Source of the DNA: Deltaproteobacteria bacterium
Lineage (GTDB): Bacteria; Desulfobacterota; GWC2-55-46; JAJCZF01
Direction: 5' to 3'
Length of the DNA: 58,207 nt
NCBI GenBank assembly: GCA_029262535.1
Contig: JAJCZF010000081.1
Span: 1 to 58,207, forward strand
The translations under genes were made by a program, and so were the position numbers. The notes under the pieces were generated by a model, which made no database searches, was not told the DNA's origin, and was given only the letters and a program-made list of their open reading frames with translations. Each line of letters opens with the position of its first letter. Position 1 is the first letter of the stretch. Below, one piece after another: positions 7,825 through 16,922 of the stretch.

Positions 7825-9323
7825 TTTCTACGTCTCTCCTTTAATAGAACCTCGAAGGTCGTCCCGGCTGCCGGTCCGTCCGAATCAAGCACATTTATCT
7901 CTCCGCCGTAGGCCTTTACTATGGCGTCGGTAACGAATAAGCCAAGCCCCGTGCCCCGGCCGGGGTCTTTCGTGGAATAGAAGGGGTCAAAGACCCTGCT
8001 ACGCTCTTCTTCGTTTATACCACAACCCGTATCGGTAAACGAAACTATGACATCCCTGCCGCCACGCTCTGAATCCCTGACAAAGCTCTTTATTGTGACA
8101 GTGCCGCGGCCATCCATTGCCGAAGCCGCGTTTAATAGCAGATTCATAAATACCTGTTTGAGTTTCGAGCCGTCTATCTCCGCATTTAAAGCGCCCGGCG
8201 CAAGCCTGAATACCGTATCTACAGCCTCGTACTCTTTATGAGCGGAAAGCACATTGACGGAATCCCTGACCAGTTCGTTTACTTCAACGCTGGACTCTTG
8301 CCCCTTTGAAGGCCTGGAGAGATCCAGAAACTCGCGGACAATCATATTTATCCGCGCAAGCTCCACGTCCATCCTTTCCATTATCTCGTCTTTCTCCTGT
8401 GCTGAAAGCAGCCCTTCGTCGCTCTTTGCAAGCAGGTCGAGATAACCCTGAACGGCCCCGAGAGGGTTGCCTATCTCGTGGGCTATGCCGGCAGCCAGAC
8501 ATCCTGCCGTGGCAAGCTTCTCGCTCATGACAAGCCTCTCCTGCGTGGCTACGAGGTCGTCGCGCGCCGCCATGACCTCCTTATTGGTACGTTCTATCTT
8601 TTCAACCTTATCCTGAACAGAGTCAGCCATTGAGTTAAAAGACTTTGCGAGGCTGCCCATTTCGTCATCGCTCTCTATATCAACACGCACGCCAAGATCG
8701 CCGGCGGCGATCTGCGATGCCGTCCTCTCAAGCGCCCCGATAGGCCTGATGATAAGGCTCCTTAGAAAATAAAGGCCGATCATTATAATGATAAGAGCAT
8801 CGACGACGGCAAAGAGAAGGATGACGCGCTTGATCTGCGATAGCTCTTCTAAAACATCTGACAGGGATACGGTAAAGAGAATATTCCCCCCACCCTTAAG
8901 CCGTTTCGATACGGTAAGTTCTCCAAAATTTTTCCATAAAAGACCCTTATAGTAAATATGTCTTACTATCATATTTGTGTCGTGATATATCATCTCGGCA
9001 GGGGTATTCGTTACACGCGCCCTCCTTGTGCTATAGGCCCCCTTAAAGACCATCTTCCCGCGCCTATCAGCTACGTCTATGCTCGAAACTCGACCGGCAC
9101 GCTGAAGCTCCATGGCAACTCGCTCGGCTACGGAGATATCGTCCCTGGCCGCCGCGCCAAGTATCTCGGCCGTTAACATGGCCTCGCTCACCCGGTTATT
9201 AAAATAATTCTGTTCGAGCAGCTTTACGCTCAAAACCCCGATGAGTGAGGTCGCCGCAAGCGTCAGGATTACGATGACCGTTATGAGCTGGGCCCTTACG
9301 CCCCATATCTTCTTCTTCATCAT
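7821..9323 (-). CDS. membrane sensor histidine kinase, partner of the sigma-54 regulator
   Basis: About 500 residues: a transmembrane helix at about 10-32, an extracytoplasmic sensor of roughly 120 residues, a second helix, a HAMP linker (RPIGALERTASQIAAGDL), a short coiled coil, the HisKA box (AAGIAHEIGNPLGAVQGY, His near residue 281), then the HATPase boxes (NLLLNAA, DTGCGI, GRGTGLGLF). It should autophosphorylate and pass phosphate to the overlapping response regulator. Classical PilS has six membrane helices; this one has two, so it is closer in layout to AtoS/ZraS kinases. I start it at the ATG ATG at 9323/9320, two bases after the peptidase stop. The longer open frame overlaps the peptidase gene and lacks a signal. 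Confidence 0.8.
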   Translation of the reverse strand: MMKKKIWGVRAQLITVIVILTLAATSLIGVLSVKLLEQNYFNNRVSEAMLTAEILGAAARDDISVAERVAMELQRAGRVSSIDVADRRGKMVFKGAYSTRRARVTNTPAEMIYHDTNMIVRHIYYKGLLWKNFGELTVSKRLKGGGNILFTVSLSDVLEELSQIKRVILLFAVVDALIIIMIGLYFLRSLIIRPIGALERTASQIAAGDLGVRVDIESDDEMGSLAKSFNSMADSVQDKVEKIERTNKEVMAARDDLVATQERLVMSEKLATAGCLAAGIAHEIGNPLGAVQGYLDLLAKSDEGLLSAQEKDEIMERMDVELARINMIVREFLDLSRPSKGQESSVEVNELVRDSVNVLSAHKEYEAVDTVFRLAPGALNAEIDGSKLKQVFMNLLLNAASAMDGRGTVTIKSFVRDSERGGRDVIVSFTDTGCGINEEERSRVFDPFYSTKDPGRGTGLGLFVTDAIVKAYGGEINVLDSDGPAAGTTFEVLLKERRRK

Positions 9324-9325
9324 AA

Positions 9326-10105
9326 TTATACCCGCAACATACCGAGATAGAGAGATATGATCTCGGCGCCTGCCAAAATATGCACCAATGCGCCGAGCGC
9401 CAGAAATGGGCCGAAAGGTATGGCCGTTCTGGCGTCGCCCTTGCCCATAAGCCGCAAGGCAAGCACGCCGATTATCGCGCCGCTTATGGACGAAACAAAT
9501 ATAATAAATATTACGGCCTGCCATCCGAGAAAGGCGCCCATCATCGCAAGCAGCTTGATATCGCCGCCGCCCATGCCGTCCTTACCTGTGATAAGCGTAT
9601 ATATCCATGCCACAAGAAGCAGCGAACCGCCTCCGACAAGTAGTCCGATAAGCGAATTGAGATAACCGGGCTCCGCAAGTATGAAGGAGCAGCCGAAACC
9701 TATAATAATACCGGGAAGGCTTATAGAGTCTGGAATGATGCGGTGGTCTAGATCAATGAATGAGACGGTAATGAGCGCCGCGGAAAAGAGGAAGTAGATA
9801 ATCGCGTCCGGCGTCGGACCGTATTTTATATAGATAAGTAGCGCGAGTATGGCGGTAAGCGCCTCGACCAGCGGGTATCTTATAGATATATGCGCCTTAC
9901 AGTAACGGCACTTGCCGCCGAGCGCGATATAACCAAAGATCGGAACATTATCCCATGCGCGAAGTCTCGTACCGCAACCCGGACAGCTCGACGGGGGGCT
10001 AACGATAGAGATGCCGAGCGGCATGCGGTATATGCAGACATTTAGAAAACTTCCGATAGAGGCTGCCGCCGCAAAGATGAATATCTGTATAACTAACTCG
10101 GGCAA
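9326..10105 (-). CDS. pilD: prepilin peptidase / N-methyltransferase (A24 family)
   Basis: A 259-residue polytopic membrane protein. The N-terminal domain has the two CxxC pairs (CPGCGTRLRAWDNVPIFGY and GKCRYCKAH) of the bifunctional enzymes, followed by RYPLVEALTA. The two catalytic aspartates of the A24 peptidases are in FIDLDHRIIPD and in GMGGGDIKLLAMMG. It cleaves prepilin leaders and methylates the new N-terminal Phe, here presumably of the pilins at 2097-6318. The start is TTG at 10105 with an excellent AGGAG six bases upstream; no ATG fits the conserved N-terminus. The gene ends two bases before the kinase ATG, so it is in the same transcript. Confidence 0.9.
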   Translation of the reverse strand: MPELVIQIFIFAAAASIGSFLNVCIYRMPLGISIVSPPSSCPGCGTRLRAWDNVPIFGYIALGGKCRYCKAHISIRYPLVEALTAILALLIYIKYGPTPDAIIYFLFSAALITVSFIDLDHRIIPDSISLPGIIIGFGCSFILAEPGYLNSLIGLLVGGGSLLLVAWIYTLITGKDGMGGGDIKLLAMMGAFLGWQAVIFIIFVSSISGAIIGVLALRLMGKGDARTAIPFGPFLALGALVHILAGAEIISLYLGMLRV

Positions 10106-10152
10106 GATATCTCCTGACGACTACGTTAGGGTGAAATTACACGGGGTGAGGA

Positions 10153-10575
10153 TTACATAGTCTCCGGCATGAAGGCTTTTCGATTCTTTTCTACTATTTC
10201 TATAATCTCCGAAGCGCAGTTTATCGCCTCTTTCGAGTCGCGAACGGTTATGACCTCGGCAGGGATGCCGCCGGGTATCGCATCCGGAAAGCGAGAGGTC
10301 TTATAATATAGATCTATACGCGAACACGGCGAGGCCAATTTTTTAAATTCCTCTTCATAAGTAATGGCGCGCTCTATAAGGTCGGCTACCGAGCGCGTCT
10401 CGCGGGCGTCTTCGTTATTCAGGAATAAGAAAGAGCGAAGCGACTTTACCGCGGCCTGTTGCGCAAGAAATGTCGAGGCTGCGAAAAAGCCGCCTTCCTC
10501 GCAATGCAGGCTCGCCTTAAGGTCGTACTCGGCCTGCCGTATCCACCTGTCCGCTTCCTTTACATAGACTTCCAT
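10153..10575 (-). CDS. HEPN-domain protein, orphan
   Basis: A 140-residue all-helical protein matching the HEPN fold: 'ADRWIRQAEYDLKASLHCEEGGFFAASTFLAQQAAVKSLRSFL' is split here as two phrases, ADRWIRQAEYDLKAS and FLAQQAAVKSLRSFL. HEPN proteins are often RNases paired with a small MNT nucleotidyltransferase as toxin-antitoxin or abortive-infection modules. No MNT gene adjoins this one. The usual Rx4-6H ribonuclease motif after helix 3 reads RETRSVADL, without the His, so nuclease activity is doubtful. The start ATG has GAGGTGAG upstream. It sits between argJ and the prepilin peptidase on the same strand, so it may simply be carried in the operon. Confidence 0.7.
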   Translation of the reverse strand: MEVYVKEADRWIRQAEYDLKASLHCEEGGFFAASTFLAQQAAVKSLRSFLFLNNEDARETRSVADLIERAITYEEEFKKLASPCSRIDLYYKTSRFPDAIPGGIPAEVITVRDSKEAINCASEIIEIVEKNRKAFMPETM

Positions 10576-10607
10576 AACTCACCTCTAATATGAGATTGCC
10601 CTTAACA

Positions 10608-11834
10608 CTATGTCCTATACTCACTATTTATCTTTATGTATTCGTAAGAAAGATCGGTCGTCCAGAAGGTCGCCGCACCTTCTCCAGCCCTCAAGTTTAT
10701 AGAGAGGGCTACTTCGGGAGAGTTCATCGCCTTTGCCGCATCCTTCTCCATACCGGTATCAAGTCCCTTCGAGGCAACCTTAACGCCATTTATCGACAAA
10801 TCAAATAAATTGGGGTCCATAACGACCCCGGACATGCCGATAGCCGATATGACGCGCCCCCAGTTAGGGTCGCCTCCGAAGATCGCCGTCTTAACAAGCA
10901 TCGATTCGGCAACCCCCCTTGCGGCCCGCATGGCCTCTATATCCGATTTTGCACCGGAGACCGTTATTTCAACCAGCCGTGTCGCGCCCTCGCCATCGCG
11001 AACGATCATCTTCGCAAGCTTTATAGCCGCATCGGTTAGGAGTTTTGTAAAAACCATAAGGGCACTATCATCAAGAGCTATCTCCCTGCCGCCAGCCACG
11101 CCGTTGGCCATCGCCAAAACAGTATCGTTAGTGGACATATCATTATCCACGCAGATACTATTGAAAGAGCGGACTACGGCAACCCTAAGTGCATCCTGAA
11201 GCGCTATTTTATTTATATTGGCATCGGTACAGAAAAACGCCAGCATCGTCGCCATATCGGGCCGAATCATACCAGCGCCCTTTGCCACGCCGAGAATAGT
11301 AATATCCCTGCCGCCAACCCTGCCTTCTACGACAACTGCCTTTTGAAAAGCATCGGTCGTCATCATGGCCTTGGCGGCCCGGCCAAACCCGGCCGGAGTT
11401 AGAGCGCCCGCGAGTTCTTTAACGCCTTTTTCTATCTTTTTTATGGGAAGCGGTACGCCGATAACGCCCGTAGAGGCCGTAAACAAATCGCCCTTCTTCA
11501 GGTTAAGCGCCTCTTCGGCAAAAGCGGCAAATGCGGCATCGTCGGCAATACCCTGCTCACCGGTACAGGCATTTGCGTTGCCACTATTTACTACGACCCC
11601 GCTATGGAGCTTGCGCCGGAGCCTCTTTTTGTCGTTCAGTACGGAAGCGGCCTTGACCCTGTTGGTCGTAAATACGCCCGCCACTTTCGCCGGCTTCTCG
11701 CTAAGTATAACGGCAAGGTCGGGCATACCACTCTTTTTAATACCGCACGAGAGACCGTGAGCAACAAATCCGGGACAGGTAAAATCTGCCCATTTGTATT
11801 TGGGAATCTCTTTTTTAAAGTTCTTGATAGTCAT
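10608..11834 (-). CDS. argJ: ArgJ, bifunctional ornithine acetyltransferase / N-acetylglutamate synthase
   Basis: The 408-residue protein has the family length and the autoprocessing site (RPDMATMLAFFCTDA, with the Thr of ATML as N-terminal nucleophile of the beta chain after self-cleavage). Other family blocks are NSGNANACTG, FNSICVDNDMSTND, and the C-terminal FGGDPNWGRVISAIG and WTTDLSYEYIKINSEYRT. It recycles the acetyl group in arginine synthesis by moving it from N-acetylornithine to glutamate; bifunctional members also use acetyl-CoA. No other arginine gene is in the window. The ATG has no visible Shine-Dalgarno sequence and is preceded by a GGGCCT/AGGCCC hairpin, so translation may be coupled to secA or regulated. 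Confidence 0.93.
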   Translation of the reverse strand: MTIKNFKKEIPKYKWADFTCPGFVAHGLSCGIKKSGMPDLAVILSEKPAKVAGVFTTNRVKAASVLNDKKRLRRKLHSGVVVNSGNANACTGEQGIADDAAFAAFAEEALNLKKGDLFTASTGVIGVPLPIKKIEKGVKELAGALTPAGFGRAAKAMMTTDAFQKAVVVEGRVGGRDITILGVAKGAGMIRPDMATMLAFFCTDANINKIALQDALRVAVVRSFNSICVDNDMSTNDTVLAMANGVAGGREIALDDSALMVFTKLLTDAAIKLAKMIVRDGEGATRLVEITVSGAKSDIEAMRAARGVAESMLVKTAIFGGDPNWGRVISAIGMSGVVMDPNLFDLSINGVKVASKGLDTGMEKDAAKAMNSPEVALSINLRAGEGAATFWTTDLSYEYIKINSEYRT

Positions 11835-11841
11835 GATAAAA

Positions 11842-11865
11842 GGGCCTATTAGGCGATAGAGGCCC
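11842..11865 (-). promoter_or_regulatory. hairpin with short T run just before argJ
   Basis: On the minus strand GGGCCT and AGGCCC form a stem around a 12-base loop and are followed by TTTTATC and then the argJ ATG. The structure occupies the place where a ribosome site is expected. It could be a weak terminator after secA or an attenuator; neither can be shown from sequence. Confidence 0.35.
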
Positions 11866-11880
11866 GGGGGGTGGCCCGGA

Positions 11881-14685
11881 CTACTGACCGCAACATTTCT
11901 TATACTTCTTACCGCTACCGCACGGGCAGGGCTGGTTCCTGCCGACCTTACGCTCGCCCCTCTCCATTGGCGCGGCCTTAATCTTGGCCGCGGCTTCGGA
12001 TTTTGCCTCGGCCTCCTGGCCTCTATTTAGCATAATTTCCTGCTCTTTACGCGGCGGAGCGAGAGTGGGCGCGGGGTGGTAGTGTTTGCCTTTTTTATCT
12101 TCTTCATGGTCGTGGCCGTCATGATCATGGTCATGATCGTGTCCTTCATGGTCATGGCCCTCTTCGCTTTCGTCATACTCGCGGAACTGTACCTTAAAGA
12201 GCCTTTCGGTTACTTCGCTCTTCATACGAAAGATCATCTCGGAAAAAAGTTCAAAACCCTCTTGCTTGTATTCGTTAAGCGGGTTCTTCTGCCCATAACC
12301 GCGAAGCCCGATGCCGCTCTTCAGGTGATCCATCGATAGCAAGTGATCCTTCCAAAGAGTATCGAGCGTATGAAGCATCATTACGCGCTCAAAGTCGTGA
12401 AAGAGCTCCTTGCCGATTGTCTCGACCTTGGCGGCAAAGAACTTTACTGCCTTTTCCGAGAGTTTTTCAACTAACTCTTCTCTCGTCTTTACACCTTCAA
12501 GATCGGAGGCCACGACCTCTATGCCCATCTTGACCTGGAGCGCCTCGTTTAAAGGAGCAAGGTCCCAATCGTCGGGCTGCCCCTTCTCATCTATGTGGAT
12601 CATTACAAAGTCTTCGACTACGGCCGACGAGAACTCGCCCACCAGATCGTCTAGAGCCGCGGCGCCTATAATCTGGCAACGATACCTGTAGACGACCTCT
12701 CTCTGCTGGTTCATAACGTCGTCGTACTCAAGCAGGTGTTTACGTATATCGAAGTTATGGGCCTCGACCTTCTTCTGTGCGCCTTCGATGGCCTTTGAAA
12801 CAAGGCCGTGTTCAATGGGCACGCCCTCTTCCATGCCAAGCTTGCCCATTAGCGACGCTATCCTGTCGCTCGCAAATATTCGCATAAGATTATCGTCGAG
12901 CGCGACATAAAAACGCGACGCGCCAGGATCGCCCTGACGCCCGGCCCGCCCTCGTAGCTGATTATCTATACGCCTCGAATCATGACGCTCGGTGCCGACT
13001 ATATGAAGGCCGCCAAGCTCCAGGACCTTAGCCTTATTCTTGTCGCATGAAGCCTTAAAGTCGGCAAAGGCGGCCTTGTACGCATCTGTGGTATCGTCCA
13101 CGCCTGCCATGGCCGCGGCCATGGCCGCCGGGTTTCCGCCAAGCACGATATCAGTTCCGCGCCCGGCCATGTTAGTCGCAATCGTTACGGCCCCGATGCT
13201 GCCGGCCTGTGAGATAATCTCGGCCTCGCGGCCATGGTTCTTGGCATTTAATATCTCATGCGGTACGCCTGCTTCTTTAAGATATATACCGACCTTTTCC
13301 GAATTCTCGATAGAGATCGTTCCTATCAGTATAGGCCGACCCTCCTCGTGCCACTCTTTTATATCCCTGACAACGGCCTTGTACTTTTCATCTTCGCTCT
13401 TGTAGATATGGTCGTTGGCGTCAATCCTCGCCATCGGCTTGTTGGTCGGTATAACCACAACCTCAAGCTTATAGATATTCATGAACTCACCGGCCTCTGT
13501 GTCGGCCGTTCCGGTCATACCGGCGAGCTTTTCATACATGCGAAAGAAGTTCTGAAAGGTGATCGTCGCAAGCGTCTGGTTCTCGCTCTCTATCTGGACC
13601 ATCTCTTTGGCCTCTACGGCCTGATGCAGTCCGTCGCCCCAACGCCTTCCGGTCATGAGCCTCCCGGTGAACTCGTCGACGATTACAACCTTGCCGTCGT
13701 TGACCACGTAATCCACATCCAACTCGAACAGGACATGGGCCTTAAGCGCCTGATTAACATGATGTAGCGCTTCGAGATTCTTCGGGTCGTAGAGATTATC
13801 TATATTGAGAAGTTCTTCGACCTTAATAATGCCCTCTTCGGTCAGGAGCACCTGCTTGGCCTTCTCGTCCACGCTATAGTGCGTCTCGTTTTCAAGCTTC
13901 GGTATGATTACATCTATCTGATAATATTTTTCGGTCGAATCCTCGGTCGGCCCCGATATAATGAGCGGCGTCCTTGCCTCGTCGATAAGTATGGAGTCGA
14001 CTTCGTCAACGATTGCGAAGTGTAGCGGACGCTGGACAAACTCTTCGAGAGAGAAACGCATGTTGTCCCTCAGGTAGTCAAAACCGAACTCGTTATTGGT
14101 GCCGTAGGTAATGTCGGCCCGGTACGCGTCCTGCCTCGTAATGGACCTTAGCTGGTATGTATCCTTGTCCGTGCCGGGATATTCGGGGTCGTAGATCAGA
14201 CTCGTCTCGTGGCCGATTGTGGCGACACTCAGGCCGAGCGCATGGTAGACAGGGCCCATCCAGCGCGCGTCTCTCCTTGCAAGATAGTCGTTTACCGTAA
14301 CCAGGTGCGCTCCCTTACCCTCAAGCGCGTTCAGATAGAGCGCAAGGGTGGCGACCAGTGTCTTACCTTCACCGGTCTTCATCTCCGATATCTTGCCCTG
14401 ATGAAGAACGTAACCGCCGATGAGCTGGACGTCAAAGTGGCGCATATTCATCTTGCGCTTTGCCACCTCGCGGGCCGCGGCAAATGCCTCGGGCAGGATA
14501 TCGTCCAGACTCTCGCCGTTTTTTACCCTCTCCTTAAAACTTTCGGTAAGCTCCTTGAAACCGTCGTCCGAAAGGGCCTGCATCTTCGGTTCAAGGGCGT
14601 TTATCGAATCGACAAGCGGGTTCATCTTTTTGAGTTCACGCTCGTTACGGCTACCGAAGACCTTTTTCATCACTTTATTAAACAT
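11881..14685 (-). CDS. secA: SecA, preprotein translocase ATPase
   Basis: The 934-residue motor of the Sec export pathway, pushing unfolded proteins through SecYEG. Visible are Walker A ([14 protein letters not shown], about 102-115), the DEAD-like [20 protein letters not shown], the second nucleotide domain ([31 protein letters not shown]) and the C-terminal zinc-binding SEC-C motif ([16 protein letters not shown]), which binds SecB or ribosomes. Between the helical domains and SEC-C, about residues 835-868, lies an unusual run dominated by His and Asp (repeats of GHDHD). The ATG at 14685 has AGGA about 10 bases upstream. It follows the M23 peptidase gene by 170 bases that include a possible terminator, so it may have its own promoter. 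Confidence 0.97.
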   Translation of the reverse strand: MFNKVMKKVFGSRNERELKKMNPLVDSINALEPKMQALSDDGFKELTESFKERVKNGESLDDILPEAFAAAREVAKRKMNMRHFDVQLIGGYVLHQGKISEMKTGEGKTLVATLALYLNALEGKGAHLVTVNDYLARRDARWMGPVYHALGLSVATIGHETSLIYDPEYPGTDKDTYQLRSITRQDAYRADITYGTNNEFGFDYLRDNMRFSLEEFVQRPLHFAIVDEVDSILIDEARTPLIISGPTEDSTEKYYQIDVIIPKLENETHYSVDEKAKQVLLTEEGIIKVEELLNIDNLYDPKNLEALHHVNQALKAHVLFELDVDYVVNDGKVVIVDEFTGRLMTGRRWGDGLHQAVEAKEMVQIESENQTLATITFQNFFRMYEKLAGMTGTADTEAGEFMNIYKLEVVVIPTNKPMARIDANDHIYKSEDEKYKAVVRDIKEWHEEGRPILIGTISIENSEKVGIYLKEAGVPHEILNAKNHGREAEIISQAGSIGAVTIATNMAGRGTDIVLGGNPAAMAAAMAGVDDTTDAYKAAFADFKASCDKNKAKVLELGGLHIVGTERHDSRRIDNQLRGRAGRQGDPGASRFYVALDDNLMRIFASDRIASLMGKLGMEEGVPIEHGLVSKAIEGAQKKVEAHNFDIRKHLLEYDDVMNQQREVVYRYRCQIIGAAALDDLVGEFSSAVVEDFVMIHIDEKGQPDDWDLAPLNEALQVKMGIEVVASDLEGVKTREELVEKLSEKAVKFFAAKVETIGKELFHDFERVMMLHTLDTLWKDHLLSMDHLKSGIGLRGYGQKNPLNEYKQEGFELFSEMIFRMKSEVTERLFKVQFREYDESEEGHDHEGHDHDHDHDGHDHEEDKKGKHYHPAPTLAPPRKEQEIMLNRGQEAEAKSEAAAKIKAAPMERGERKVGRNQPCPCGSGKKYKKCCGQ

Positions 14686-14833
14686 CTATATAATCCTATA
14701 GGTTCATTATCATTTATTTAGAGGCAAATCTTATTAATACTAACATAGAAAAATAGCTTTTTCCACATACGTATCCAGGATAAATAATAAATTATTTCTG
14801 AGACTTTTTGCCTGTGGGTTTTTGAAAGAAGAG

Positions 14834-14853
14834 AGGCCTAATAACGCGAGGCC
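14834..14853 (-). terminator. possible terminator after the M23 peptidase gene
   Basis: On the minus strand GGCCT and AGGCC pair around a 10-base loop just after the peptidase stop and are followed by TCTCTTCTTTC. The stem is short and the T run interrupted, so the call is tentative. Confidence 0.4.
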
Positions 14854-14856
14854 GTC

Positions 14857-15777
14857 TTAGTTGAGGATATACTTCATGGGATTGACGCTTACACCATTTA
14901 AAGCAACGTCATAGTGAAGGTGCGGGCCGGTGGAACGTCCCGTATTGCCCATCTCGGCGATCTTCTGGCCGCGCTTTACCCGCGCGCCCCTCTTTACATT
15001 GTACTTATTGAGATGGCCGTAGGTAGTCTTAAGCCCATAGCCGTGTTTTATAATTATAGTCTTGCCGAGCGCGGACTTTCTGCCGACAAAGACGACCGTG
15101 CCGTCGGCCGGGGCCATGATCGCCGTGCCGGTCCTGTTGGCTATATCCAGACCGCTATGCTTCTGCGTCAGGCCGGTAAATGGCGACTTCCTTTTGCCGA
15201 AACCGGAGGAGAGCCATCCCCTGACGGGCCATATCGACGGGGTAGAAGCCAATACGGAGGCTTTTTCGTTCAGGTGTGTTTTTAGATCGGAAAAGCGTTT
15301 TTCCTGCTCGTCGGCCTCGCTCTTTAAAAACGAGAGATCCGAGTGCATATCCTCTATCAAACGCTTCCTCTTATCTTCGGCTGTGAGAACACTCACCTCC
15401 TCAAGAGAGGTTCCGCCCATGCCCATAGATTTCTGACCGTCTTCTTCAGGCGCTTCTATATTGGCGATAATACGTATTTTTTGGTCAAACTCTCTGAGTT
15501 TAGCCAGCTGATTCTCTACCTCGCCAATCTTATGCGAAAATGCGTCAAGCTCGATCTTCTGAGCGATATTCTCTTTCCTGACCTCTTTAAGCTCAAGGCT
15601 CTTCACCCTCATATCCGCGTAGTCGTAACAGATATAGCCAAAGAGAATAAGTACTAATATAAGGGAGTTACGAAGGAATTTATAGAGCCCGACCGGAATC
15701 TTCAATTTCTTTGTCTTGGATGAATCGTTAGACAAGACTAATATGGTCAGGTAGCGTTTATCCAAAGCCGACTCCAT
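14857..15777 (-). CDS. membrane-anchored M23 (LytM-type) endopeptidase
   Basis: About 306 residues: a cytoplasmic N-terminus, one transmembrane helix (about residues 35-55, LRNSLILVLILFGYICYDY), a long heptad-rich coiled coil, and a C-terminal lysostaphin-like domain. The zinc ligands of an active enzyme are present: HSGLD (H and D) and GPHLHYDV (HxH). It should cut peptide crosslinks of peptidoglycan or activate amidases in the periplasm. I start it at the ATG at 15777. The open frame extends to a TTG at 15879, but that TTGACA is more like a -35 box, and no good ribosome site supports either start, so the N-terminus is uncertain. A repeat element and spoVG lie upstream. Confidence 0.85.
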   Translation of the reverse strand: MESALDKRYLTILVLSNDSSKTKKLKIPVGLYKFLRNSLILVLILFGYICYDYADMRVKSLELKEVRKENIAQKIELDAFSHKIGEVENQLAKLREFDQKIRIIANIEAPEEDGQKSMGMGGTSLEEVSVLTAEDKRKRLIEDMHSDLSFLKSEADEQEKRFSDLKTHLNEKASVLASTPSIWPVRGWLSSGFGKRKSPFTGLTQKHSGLDIANRTGTAIMAPADGTVVFVGRKSALGKTIIIKHGYGLKTTYGHLNKYNVKRGARVKRGQKIAEMGNTGRSTGPHLHYDVALNGVSVNPMKYILN

Positions 15778-16182
15778 GGAGACTGATAAATCATTGATAA
15801 ATCGATAAAAAAACAGAGAAAACAAGTAAGGTAGAACTTTCAGCCTCCGACGATACCACAAACCATTTTTTCTTGTCAAGTTTTTTCCCGCACAATATGC
15901 GGGGCCAATTTCGCGTATAGAACTTCATGGATGCCGGTAGTCGGTAGTTCGCGGCAAAGTTTTTTTCCAGCGGGAGTTTTTTATTTAATACTGTTGCTAT
16001 ATGGGGGAATTATGAGATATCAGAAGCCATGTTGCGGCGGGGTCTTACCGACAAGGGATTTTACTTTTATAAAGTGTACAGCCCCATTGCAGGCGGTGAA
16101 GCACTGGATAAAAAAATACCGCGGTCGTTATCAGGAGAAAGGGCTGAGGAGCCAAGGGAGGACAAAAGACCGCCAGAACCTT
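15778..16182. other. intergenic region between the M23 peptidase and spoVG
   Basis: About 400 bases without a convincing gene. It holds one copy of the dispersed repeat (15887-15956) and, on the minus strand, a TTGACA at about 15875-15880 with an 18-base spacer to TATCGT that could be a promoter for the peptidase gene. A plus-strand ATG at 16011 has a GGGGG upstream, but its frame runs antisense through spoVG and has no recognisable protein features. No clear spoVG terminator is visible. Confidence 0.5.
15887..15956 (+). repeat. dispersed palindromic repeat, copy A
   Basis: It starts with a perfect 6-bp hairpin (CCCGCA, 5-base loop, TGCGGG) and continues GGGGCCAATTTCGCG, which recurs at 26642-26659 and, inverted, near 33020-33040. 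Its right half GGTAGTCGGTAGTTCGCG is nearly identical to 26095-26110 in copy B. It lies in non-coding DNA between two minus-strand genes. Confidence 0.7.
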
Positions 16183-16488
16183 TTACAGGGCCTGGGCAAT
16201 ACGGTCATCCCCGTCCTCATTCGCCTTTTCTCCATTGCAAGCCTTTGCATAGGCCTCAAGCACGGTATTCTCAATCAAGAGCCGCGTATCGTTGTCCAGC
16301 GGATGAACAAGGTCCCTGTAACTCCCGTCCCTCATCCTCTTGGAGGGCATGGCTACAAAGAAACCCCTCGCGCCTTTGATAACCTTCATGTCGCGCACTA
16401 TGAAGCAACCGTTAAACTTGACGGTGACAAATGCTTTTAACTTGTCATCGCCAAAAACCTGCACTATCTTGACATCCGAAATAAGCAA
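16183..16488 (-). CDS. spoVG: SpoVG, RNA/DNA-binding regulatory protein
   Basis: The 101-residue protein matches the SpoVG family closely: ISDVKIVQV at the N-terminus, FIVRDMKVIKG and FVAMPSKRMRDGSYRDLVHP in the core. SpoVG proteins bind nucleic acids and affect division septation, virulence or sporulation in Gram-positives; they are also common in spirochaetes and Deltaproteobacteria-like lineages, where the role is less clear. The start is TTG at 16488, with AAGGGA about 9 bases upstream. An ATG slightly further upstream is out of frame. The C-terminal 20 residues (acidic, GEKANEDGDDR) are variable in the family. It precedes the M23 peptidase gene but is separated from it by about 400 bases. 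Confidence 0.92.
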   Translation of the reverse strand: MLISDVKIVQVFGDDKLKAFVTVKFNGCFIVRDMKVIKGARGFFVAMPSKRMRDGSYRDLVHPLDNDTRLLIENTVLEAYAKACNGEKANEDGDDRIAQAL

Positions 16489-16922
16489 CTTGTTTTCCCT
16501 TCTTCATACTGAGACTACTTGCTCAGAGATAATCTTCTGTTGCGACTCGGCGGACGGCCCGTGGGCTTCATTATCCAATACTTTATTAGAATCAATCTTG
16601 AAATTAATGTATATTATTGTATAGCAATTTTAGTGCCATCTCTAGCTACAAGGCTAACTATCTGTATATATTGACTTTAAAAGCATGCAAAACCTTAAGA
16701 TAGCTGGAATAGAGATCCTTGTGCACATTTATATATGCACAATATTCAAAGAACTGCATGGAAACTAAAATATTCCGACCAATTCGCAATATTGTGTAGT
16801 TACTCTCAAAAAGAGAGTTTAAATAAGAATTTAAAAAGAAATGATGCTCAGGATAAATTTCAAGATTAGAAGTGACTTTTGCCAGGTTTTACGGTCTATT
16901 GCGGTTTGAGAAGAGTTGGGTT
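16489..16922. other. AT-rich intergenic region, no gene seen
   Basis: About 430 bases between spoVG and the GGDEF gene, clearly richer in A+T than the coding DNA. It contains a perfect small hairpin at 16802-16818 (ACTCTC, AAAAA, GAGAGT) and an imperfect palindrome around 16720-16739 (GTGCA and TGCAC). Neither is followed by a T run in the direction of transcription. No open frame with a ribosome site or protein-like composition is visible. Confidence 0.5.

Noticed and set aside
7821..9524. Longer N-terminus for the histidine kinase
   Set aside because: The extra 67 residues overlap the prepilin peptidase gene and are Arg/Gly-rich without a signal; ATG ATG at 9323/9320 follows the peptidase stop by two bases.
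12076..12339. Possible small hydrophobic membrane protein on the plus strand
   Set aside because: It is the complement of the His/Asp-rich part of secA; apparent Met/Val/Phe membrane helices arise from the repeated codons.
15931..16440. Plus-strand open frame over spoVG, with an ATG at 16011 after GGGGG
   Set aside because: It runs antisense through spoVG, which is a clear family match, and has no recognisable protein features.
16720..16818. Terminators in the AT-rich spacer upstream of spoVG
   Set aside because: The palindromes are short and lack a T run in the direction of either flanking gene.
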